Positions 1 to 5,614 of a DNA stretch of 5,614 nt are shown piece after piece. A program made the position numbers and the translations under genes. Origin of the DNA: Sediminibacterium sp. GTDB lineage: Bacteria > Bacteroidota > Bacteroidia > Chitinophagales > Chitinophagaceae. The notes below the pieces were generated by a model. That model saw only the letters and a list, made by a program, of their open reading frames with translations, searched no databases and was not told the origin of the DNA. Each line of letters starts with the position of its first letter. Within the stretch, counting starts at the first letter, position 1. The stretch spans positions 1 to 5,614 of the forward strand of contig JAURIP010000111.1 of assembly GCA_030832695.1 (NCBI GenBank), given 5' to 3'.

Positions 1-88
1 ATTCTTTATAATTCTTTTTCCTTTCTGTTGCTGGCAGTTTTGATGGAAGTTCCCTTGTAAATTCTTTAAATCCTGTTGGCTTGCCCAT
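1..88 (-). CDS. gltD: Glutamate synthase small (beta) subunit, N-terminal fragment cut by window edge
   Basis: Only the first 29 codons are in the window; the gene continues past position 1. Reading the minus strand from the ATG at 88-86 gives a protein starting MGKPTGFKEFTRELPSKL and continuing to NYKE. This matches the highly conserved opening of GltD proteins (MGKPTGF followed by a short charged stretch ending in an NYKEF-like motif). In the family, GltD carries two 4Fe-4S clusters and FAD, takes electrons from NADPH and passes them to the FMN of GltB; none of those domains is visible here. It follows gltB by 45 bp on the same strand, the usual gltBD operon order. The start has only a weak purine stretch (GGA, nine bases upstream), so the call rests on protein similarity. 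Its presence favours an NADPH-type rather than a ferredoxin-type GOGAT. Confidence 0.9.
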   Translation of the reverse strand, partial: MGKPTGFKEFTRELPSKLPATERKKNYKE

Positions 89-133
89 ATGCTTTATTCC
101 AATAATTAAGTCAATGAATGTTTTTGATGATGA
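89..133 (-). other. gltB-gltD intra-operon spacer
   Basis: These 45 bp separate the gltB stop (TAA, 136-134) from the gltD ATG. They contain no hairpin with a U-run and no recognisable promoter, which fits co-transcription of gltB and gltD. A short ATC trinucleotide run (minus-strand ATCATCATC, around 124-132) sits just after the gltB stop and has no evident role. The only ribosome-binding hint for gltD is a GGA nine bases before its ATG. Confidence 0.5.
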
Positions 134-3100
134 TTATTTTGAAGCGACTGCTTTTTGTTTTTTCAATTGCAATACTTTTTTATAATCACGCGGAAATATT
201 TTTATAAATTGCTTTAATTGGTTTTCAAAATCAGCTAAAATAAATTTTGCAACGGAACTATCAGTTTTGTCGAAATGTTGTTGGAGTAAATTTTGTAAAA
301 CTGGAATATCATCGCCAGTTACAGGATCTAAATCAACCATTTCCGCATTGCACATCGCGGCAAAATTATTTTGAACATTATATATATATGCAATACCGCC
401 ACTCATACCTGCGGCAAAGTTTCGACCGGTAGGTCCAAGGATAACCGCAGTGCCACCAGTCATATATTCACAACCATGATCACCTACGCCTTCGACCACC
501 ACTTGCGCGCCTGAATTTCGCACAGCAAATCGTTCACCTGCTTTACCTCTAATAAAGGCAATCCCACTGGTAGCGCCATATAAGGCAACATTACCAATGA
601 TGATATTTTCTTCAGGAACAAAGGTTGCTTTTTTATCTGGATATACTATTAATTGCGCACCACTCAGTCCTTTGCCAAAATAGTCGTTTGCGTCACCTTC
701 TAATTCTAATGTAACCCCTCTGGTATTGAAGGCGCCAAAGCTTTGGCCTGCTGTTCCTTGAAATTTAAAATGAATCGTATCCTCAGGTAAGCCAATGCCT
801 TTATACACTTTGGTTATTTCATTAGAAACAATAGTGCCAGTGGTACGATCGGTATTTTTTATGGGGAAGTGGGCGCTTACTTTAGTTTGGTTGTCAATGG
901 CTGGTTGTGCAACTGCTAATAATTTCCAATCTAAAACATCGGACATTAAATGATCTTGTACTTCGGTTTGGTATAAGCTGACCCCGTCTTCTGCAGGTGC
1001 TTTATACAAAACATCACTTAAATCTAAGTTTTTATATTTCCAATGATTTATATTTTCACGCATGGTTAAAGCATCCACTTGTCCCACCATTTCGTTAATT
1101 GTTCTATATCCGAGCTCAGCCATAATTTCACGAAGTTCTTCTGTTATAAATTCAAAGAAACGAACAACGTGATCAGGATCACCTTTAAAGCGTTTGCGTA
1201 ATTCAGGATCCTGTGTAGCAACCCCAACAGGACAGGTATTCATATGACATTTACGCATCATGATACAACCTTCCACAATTAATGCAGCAGTAGCAACACC
1301 CCATTCTTCTGCGCCTAATAATGTTGCTATAGCAATATCTCTTGCAGTTTTCATTTGGCCATCGGCTTGCACTACCACACGACTACGTAATTTATTTTTT
1401 ACTAAAGTTTGGTGTGTTTCAGCCAAACCTAATTCCCATGGAAGTCCTGCATGTTTAATGGAGCTCAATGGGGAGGCACCTGTACCGCCATCAAAACCTG
1501 CAATTAAAACCACATCTGCTTTTGCTTTGGTCACTCCAGCGGCAATGGTTCCAACACCTGCTTTACTTACTAACTTTACATTAATACGTGCTGCGCGGTT
1601 TGCATTTTTTAAATCAAAAATTAATTGCGATAAATCTTCAATCGAATATATATCATGGTGGGGTGGTGGTGAAATTAAACCTACACCTGGAGTTGCATAT
1701 CTTGTTTTGCCAATCCAATCATCTACCTTGTCACCTGATAATTGTCCGCCTTCACCAGGTTTTGCACCCTGTGCCATTTTTATTTGTAATTCATCCGCTT
1801 CGGATAAATAATAACTCGTTACACCAAAACGCGCACTTGCTACTTGTTTAATTGCACTACGCATGGAATCACCATTGGGTAATTTTTCATATCTTATTTC
1901 ATCTTCACCGCCTTCACCCGTATTGCTTTTACCACCCAAACGATTCATTGCAATTGCAAGGGTTGTATGTGCTTCCCATGAGATAGAACCAAAGGACATT
2001 GCGCCAGTAGCGAATCTTTTATAAATTCCTGATGCGGGTTCCACCTCATCAATGGATATGGATGGTCTTGTAGGTTTAAAGTCAAACAAGCTTCTTAATG
2101 TGCAAGCTTTGTCCGTTTGATCATTCACTGATTTGGAATATTTTTTAAATGTTGCGTAGTCATTCGTTTTAGTGGAATGCTGCAACAAATGAATGGTTTG
2201 TGGATTGAATAAATGAAATTCACCACGACGTTTCCATTGGTATACGCCACCTTCTGCTAATCGATCCACTGGGGATGATTTTTTTGCAAATGCCAAATCA
2301 TGTTTTGCTAAAATTTCTTTTGCAATTTCATCTAAGCCCATGCCGTTAATACGGGAAGTGGCACCTGTAAAATGTTTATTAACTACGTCTTTATTAATTC
2401 CAATGATTTCAAAGATTTGTGCGCCTTGATAGGATTGCAAAGTAGAGATTCCCATTTTTGAAAACACTTTGTATAATCCTTCATTCACTGCCTTGATATA
2501 ATTCTTCTTTAATTTTTCTGAATCATAATCGGATTTGATTTTATCAAACAATTTCATGTCTCGAATCGTTGATAAAGCCATGTAGGGATTAATAGCAGTG
2601 GCACCAAAGCCAATTAAGCATGCGTAATGGTGTACTTCCCATACATCGCCTGCTTCAACAATAATTCCCACTTTACCCCTCAAGCCTTTTCTAATCAAAT
2701 GATGATGTACACTTGCACAAGCTAGTAATGTAGGAATTGCAGCATGTTCAGAATCAATGGCACGATCCGTGAGTACAATAACTTCAAAGCCATCCTCCAC
2801 TGCATCCACTGCATAACGACACAAACGATCAAGACCTCTTTTTAAAGAACCTTCTTTTCTATCTGCTCTAAAATAACATTGTAAAGTTTTTGCCTGGAAT
2901 ACACCGGTATCAATACTTCTAATTTTTTCTAGTTCGTGGTTATTTAAAATAGGGTGTTTTAATGCAAGGCAATGGCTTGCCATTGGATCCTCTGTTAATA
3001 AATTCCCTTGACTTCCAACAAAACTTGCCAAGGACATCACCATTCTTTCCCGAATTGGATCAATAGGGGGATTGGTTACTTGCGCAAATAATTGTTTAAA

Positions 3101-4657
3101 ATAACTTGTTATATGTTGTGGTTGATCACTTAAAACGGCCAAGGGCGTATCCGTGCCCATTGAACCAATGGGCTCTTTGCCATCTAATGCCATGGGCATA
3201 ATTATATTTTCCAAATCTTCCTTGCTATAACCAAATGCTTTTTGATATTTAAAAATTTGATCATGCTCCAAATGTGTAAATTGAATACGCGGTTCAGGAA
3301 GCTCTTCTAATGTTATTTTATATTTATTCAACCAATCTCCATAAGGTTGTTGTGCGCAAATATTTTGTTTTAAATCAGTATCACTGATAATTTTTCCAGC
3401 TTCCATGTCCACCACAAACATTTTTCCTGGTTGTAGTCGACCCTTTTCAATAATGATAGCAGGGTCAATAGGTAAGGCTCCTGTTTCTGATGCCATGATC
3501 ACACGATCATCATTGGTTACACAATATCTGGAAGGTCTTAAACCATTGCGATCCAATGTTGCGCCAATTATTTTCCCATTGGTGAATGAAATAGATGCAG
3601 GTCCATCCCATGGTTCCATAAATGCTGCATGAAATTCATAAAATGCTTTTTTAACAGGATCCATTAACTCATTTCCGTCCCATGCTTCTGGAATCAACAT
3701 CATCATAACATGTGGTAATGAACGACCAGATAAAGTTAAAAGTTCAATGACATTATCCAAACAAGCCGAATCGGATTGTCCTGCAGTAACAATAGGCAAA
3801 ATCATATCTAATTCCTCCTTGCTGAAATAAGGTGAAAAGAAACTGTTTTCGCTAGATCGTAACCAATTTAAATTTCCTTGTAAAGTATTGATCTCCCCAT
3901 TATGTGCAATGTATCGGAAAGGTTGTGCTAATTTCCATGAAGGAAAAGTATTTGTTGCAAAACGAGAATGTACCAAGCCAAAAGCCGATACAACGCGCTT
4001 ATTACTCAAGTCAGGAAAGTATTCCCTTACTTGATGACTGGTTAATTGGCCTTTGTAAATAATTACTCTTTGCGAAAGCGAAGCCATATAAAAACCAATT
4101 GCTTCCTTTTTAATAGAGTTATTGATGGTATGTGACGCGTAATTTTTTAAAACAAATAATTTGCGTTCAAAATCTTCCGGGTCGGTAATGTTATCAGGTT
4201 TTTTTAAAAAAACTTGTTCCATGATCGGCTCAACAGATAATGCAGAAGGGCCAATCGTACTTTTGTTTACTGGCACAGTTCGATAGCCAATTACTTCGAT
4301 GCCCAATTTTTCTGCAGCGCGCGCAAATATTTCTTGACATTCTTCCTTCATTCCTTTTTCAGAAGGGAAAAATATAAATCCAACACCATATTCATTAATG
4401 TCGGGTAAGTGAATTCCTTTGTTTAATAATTCATCAAAGAAGAATTCATGTGGAATTTGAATCATAATACCTGCACCATCACCTGTATTAATTTCACATC
4501 CACAAGCCCCGCGATGTTCCATGTTTTCTAAAATAGTTAGTGCATCAGCTACATTCTGATGTGCTTTGATTCCTTTGATATGGGCAACAAATCCTATACC
4601 ACAAGCGTCGTGTTCAAAAGCAGGATCATACAATCCTAAGTTTTCATTTTTCGTCAT
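134..4657 (-). CDS. gltB: Glutamate synthase (NADPH) large (alpha) subunit
   Basis: Large subunit of GOGAT: it hydrolyses glutamine, channels the ammonia to 2-oxoglutarate and reduces the iminoglutarate to glutamate; cytosolic. From the ATG at 4657 the protein is 1507 aa, a normal length for the family. Domains in order: (1) class II glutamine amidotransferase, about 19-430, with nucleophile Cys19 in HDACGIGF, HRGA at 48-51, NTGDGAG at 57-63, SRFATNTFPSW ending at 241 and HNGEINT at 252-258; (2) central domain, about 465-760; (3) FMN-binding synthase barrel, about 800-1190, with SPPPHHDIYSIEDL at 996-1009, GFDGGTGASP at 1054-1063 and the 3Fe-4S cysteines 1131, 1137 and 1142; (4) GXGXG beta-helix domain, about 1260-1450, rich in spaced glycines. 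In this family residues before the nucleophile are a propeptide removed to expose Cys as the N-terminus, so residues 1-18 are probably cleaved. An in-frame TTG two codons upstream (4663) is possible, but the ATG is preferred. No frameshift or missing motif was seen. gltD follows, supporting an operon. Confidence 0.97.
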   Translation of the reverse strand: MTKNENLGLYDPAFEHDACGIGFVAHIKGIKAHQNVADALTILENMEHRGACGCEINTGDGAGIMIQIPHEFFFDELLNKGIHLPDINEYGVGFIFFPSEKGMKEECQEIFARAAEKLGIEVIGYRTVPVNKSTIGPSALSVEPIMEQVFLKKPDNITDPEDFERKLFVLKNYASHTINNSIKKEAIGFYMASLSQRVIIYKGQLTSHQVREYFPDLSNKRVVSAFGLVHSRFATNTFPSWKLAQPFRYIAHNGEINTLQGNLNWLRSSENSFFSPYFSKEELDMILPIVTAGQSDSACLDNVIELLTLSGRSLPHVMMMLIPEAWDGNELMDPVKKAFYEFHAAFMEPWDGPASISFTNGKIIGATLDRNGLRPSRYCVTNDDRVIMASETGALPIDPAIIIEKGRLQPGKMFVVDMEAGKIISDTDLKQNICAQQPYGDWLNKYKITLEELPEPRIQFTHLEHDQIFKYQKAFGYSKEDLENIIMPMALDGKEPIGSMGTDTPLAVLSDQPQHITSYFKQLFAQVTNPPIDPIRERMVMSLASFVGSQGNLLTEDPMASHCLALKHPILNNHELEKIRSIDTGVFQAKTLQCYFRADRKEGSLKRGLDRLCRYAVDAVEDGFEVIVLTDRAIDSEHAAIPTLLACASVHHHLIRKGLRGKVGIIVEAGDVWEVHHYACLIGFGATAINPYMALSTIRDMKLFDKIKSDYDSEKLKKNYIKAVNEGLYKVFSKMGISTLQSYQGAQIFEIIGINKDVVNKHFTGATSRINGMGLDEIAKEILAKHDLAFAKKSSPVDRLAEGGVYQWKRRGEFHLFNPQTIHLLQHSTKTNDYATFKKYSKSVNDQTDKACTLRSLFDFKPTRPSISIDEVEPASGIYKRFATGAMSFGSISWEAHTTLAIAMNRLGGKSNTGEGGEDEIRYEKLPNGDSMRSAIKQVASARFGVTSYYLSEADELQIKMAQGAKPGEGGQLSGDKVDDWIGKTRYATPGVGLISPPPHHDIYSIEDLSQLIFDLKNANRAARINVKLVSKAGVGTIAAGVTKAKADVVLIAGFDGGTGASPLSSIKHAGLPWELGLAETHQTLVKNKLRSRVVVQADGQMKTARDIAIATLLGAEEWGVATAALIVEGCIMMRKCHMNTCPVGVATQDPELRKRFKGDPDHVVRFFEFITEELREIMAELGYRTINEMVGQVDALTMRENINHWKYKNLDLSDVLYKAPAEDGVSLYQTEVQDHLMSDVLDWKLLAVAQPAIDNQTKVSAHFPIKNTDRTTGTIVSNEITKVYKGIGLPEDTIHFKFQGTAGQSFGAFNTRGVTLELEGDANDYFGKGLSGAQLIVYPDKKATFVPEENIIIGNVALYGATSGIAFIRGKAGERFAVRNSGAQVVVEGVGDHGCEYMTGGTAVILGPTGRNFAAGMSGGIAYIYNVQNNFAAMCNAEMVDLDPVTGDDIPVLQNLLQQHFDKTDSSVAKFILADFENQLKQFIKIFPRDYKKVLQLKKQKAVASK

Positions 4658-4829
4658 TTCCAACCAATTAGTTAAAGGATAATTTAAACCGGGTAGCGAT
4701 TCGTGGAAAATTACGAAATAATGAGGATTTTTTATAGGGGAAGTGCAATAAATTTACGCACCATTAATAACGAACGTTCGCATTTGTGGTTAATTCATTT
4801 TAACTTATATTAATTCATAATATTATAAG
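4658..4829 (-). promoter_or_regulatory. ispE-gltB spacer, presumed gltB leader and promoter region
   Basis: This 172 bp gap holds no gene that I can recognise. It is long enough for a promoter, and gltB starts at its lower end, so a gltBD promoter here is plausible by position alone. I could not find a convincing Bacteroidota-type promoter (TTTG near -33 with TAnnTTTG near -7). The nearest -7 match on the minus strand is TAAATTTA at 4756-4749, with no matching upstream box. The gltB frame stays open upstream to a TAA at 4756-4754, but the only initiator codon in that stretch is the TTG at 4663. No strong Shine-Dalgarno precedes gltB; only TTGG and TTGGAA stand directly before the ATG, which is too close. 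This is expected for Bacteroidota. The spacer contains a perfect palindrome at 4771-4780 and ends in an inverted repeat overlapping the ispE stop. Confidence 0.35.
4771..4780. promoter_or_regulatory. Perfect palindrome CGAACGTTCG in the gltB leader, possible operator
   Basis: CGAACGTTCG is an uninterrupted 10 bp palindrome, 114 bp upstream of the gltB ATG. It is more GC-rich than the AT-rich spacer around it and the symmetry does not extend further outward. A self-complementary site upstream of a nitrogen-assimilation operon could bind a dimeric regulator, but I recognise no regulator consensus, so this is only a candidate. Confidence 0.2.
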
Positions 4830-4834
4830 TTAAA
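4799..4834. repeat. AT-rich inverted repeat straddling the ispE stop codon
   Basis: TTTAACTTATA at 4799-4809 and TATAAGTTAAA at 4824-4834 are exact reverse complements (11 bp arms, 14 bp between). The TAA stop of ispE (4832-4830) lies inside one arm. In an RNA from the minus strand this could fold into a hairpin right at the end of ispE, so it may weakly help termination or mark the 3' end. Against a classical intrinsic terminator, the stem has only one G-C pair and the following minus-strand sequence (AATGAATTAACC) has no U-run. Chance pairing in AT-rich DNA is also possible. Confidence 0.5.
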
Positions 4835-5614
4835 CAGTATCGATCCTGACATTATTACTGAGGTCGGATTTTTGATACTTCTTGTTTTTCTCAAAAATGC
4901 CATAAAGCGAACTGCCAGAGCCTGACATGCTAGCGTAAACAGCCCCTTGTTGGTAAAGGTCGTTTTTTAATGCGCCAATGATGGGGTGTGCTTGAATAAC
5001 GGGTGCTTCGAAATCATTCATCAATTCCTGCTTCCAGGTGGAGATAGGTTGTTGTATGATAGCGGCAATTAGTTTATCCTTTTTGCAGGGCATTATTTGT
5101 TGAAAAGCCCAAGGGGTTGCAATGTGAATGCCCGGATGTAAAAGTACAATGCTGTAATTGGATAAGTTGCATTCAATAGGAGAGAGTAGCTCTCCCTTTC
5201 CTGTTGCATGACATGGGGTGTCGTATAAAAAATAAGGACAATCACTTCCTAATTTTTCAGCATATAGCATGAGTTGTTCCAGACTTAAACCAATTTGGAA
5301 TAAGGCATTTAAAATTTTCAATGCAAATGTGCCATCACTTGAGCCTCCGCCTAATCCTGCACCCATCGGGATTATTTTATACAAATGCATTTGTATTTCA
5401 GGAAGCGAAGGGAAATCGGCTTTCAATAAATGGTATGCTTTTAGGCATAAGTTATTATTGGTATCGCCAGGAATTGCCAATCCTGAATTTGAAAAGCTAG
5501 TTGCATCATTCGTTTTCGCAGGTGTTATTTCTAGAATATCTTTTAAGGCAACTGGATAAAAAACAGTTTCTAATTCATGAAAGCCATCTGCTCTTTTAGC
5601 GACTATGGACAAGC
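4830..5614 (-). CDS. ispE: 4-diphosphocytidyl-2-C-methyl-D-erythritol kinase, lacking its first codons (window edge)
   Basis: GHMP-family kinase that phosphorylates the 2-hydroxyl of CDP-methylerythritol with ATP in the MEP route to isoprenoid precursors; cytosolic. The window holds 260 codons ending in TAA at 4832-4830. The reading frame is open to the right edge. The first full codon (TTG, 5612-5610) is almost certainly an internal leucine, because LSIVAKRADGFHELETVFYP corresponds to the family segment just after the N-terminal AKINLGL motif, which is therefore outside. Counting from that codon, the ATP-binding glycine loop PMGAGLGGGSSDG is at residues 82-94, the catalytic-Asp motif LGSDCPYF at 121-128 (Asp124), and the C-terminal GHMP motif SMSGSGSSLYGIF at 228-240. 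With roughly 10-15 missing residues the full protein would be near 270-275 aa, usual for IspE. The short charged tail after the last motif (about 20 residues) is not conserved in my recollection. gltB starts 172 bp downstream on the same strand; no functional tie is evident. Confidence 0.95.
   Translation of the reverse strand, partial: LSIVAKRADGFHELETVFYPVALKDILEITPAKTNDATSFSNSGLAIPGDTNNNLCLKAYHLLKADFPSLPEIQMHLYKIIPMGAGLGGGSSDGTFALKILNALFQIGLSLEQLMLYAEKLGSDCPYFLYDTPCHATGKGELLSPIECNLSNYSIVLLHPGIHIATPWAFQQIMPCKKDKLIAAIIQQPISTWKQELMNDFEAPVIQAHPIIGALKNDLYQQGAVYASMSGSGSSLYGIFEKNKKYQKSDLSNNVRIDTV

Noticed and set aside
376..390. TA-dinucleotide run (TATATATAT)
   Set aside because: It is within gltB and encodes the AYIYN stretch of the GXGXG domain. 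It is too short to call a microsatellite of interest.
1169..1182. Inverted repeat GTGATC-AG-GATCAC
   Set aside because: It lies inside gltB in codons for GDPDHV. Such short GATC dyads are expected by chance.
1260..1811. 183-codon open frame on the plus strand
   Set aside because: It lies wholly antisense to the conserved FMN-binding and 3Fe-4S part of gltB. Its translation resembles no family I know, so it is a shadow of the constrained coding strand.
3495..3510. Inverted repeat ATGATC-ACAC-GATCAT
   Set aside because: It lies inside gltB and is explained by codons for DDRVIM. A short dyad within coding sequence with no sign of function.
3405..3632. 75-codon open frame on the plus strand
   Set aside because: It is antisense to the amidotransferase domain of gltB, including the DRNGLRPSRY motif; a shadow frame.
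4749..4756. TAAATTTA as a Bacteroidota -7 promoter box for gltB
   Set aside because: It matches TAnnTTTG except at the last base, but no TTTG or TTG box lies at the expected spacing upstream, and such a motif is common in AT-rich DNA.
5269..5559. 96-codon open frame on the plus strand
   Set aside because: It is antisense to the glycine-loop region of ispE, with no supporting motif or initiation signal. The ispE frame explains this sequence.

Overview
The window is ordinary core-metabolism DNA from an AT-rich bacterium. All genes lie on the minus strand, so transcription runs from high to low coordinates. The order in transcription is ispE (its first codons lie beyond the right edge), a 172 bp gap, gltB (complete), a 45 bp gap, and gltD (only its first 29 codons, at the left edge). 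The protein sequences, the weak or absent Shine-Dalgarno sequences and the base composition suggest a Bacteroidota member, possibly near Chitinophagales or Sphingobacteriales. That placement is inferred from general familiarity and was not computed.

Region by region: positions 1-88 hold the N-terminus of the glutamate synthase small subunit. Positions 89-133 are a short intra-operon spacer. Positions 134-4657 encode the glutamate synthase large subunit with all four canonical domains and every motif I looked for intact. Positions 4658-4829 are non-coding and must serve as the gltB leader. They contain a perfect 10 bp palindrome and, at the ispE end, an AT-rich inverted repeat that overlaps the ispE stop codon. 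Positions 4830-5614 encode most of IspE.

GltB and GltD together form NADPH-dependent glutamate synthase (GOGAT), which converts glutamine plus 2-oxoglutarate into two glutamates and is the second half of the GS-GOGAT ammonia assimilation route. IspE is the CDP-ME kinase of the MEP isoprenoid pathway and has no direct metabolic link to GOGAT, so the adjacency looks like simple housekeeping neighbourhood. I found no mobile element, CRISPR array, tRNA, rRNA or riboswitch, and no evidence of a new biological system. The findings are modest: possible regulatory structure in the gltB leader, plus start-site and edge corrections.
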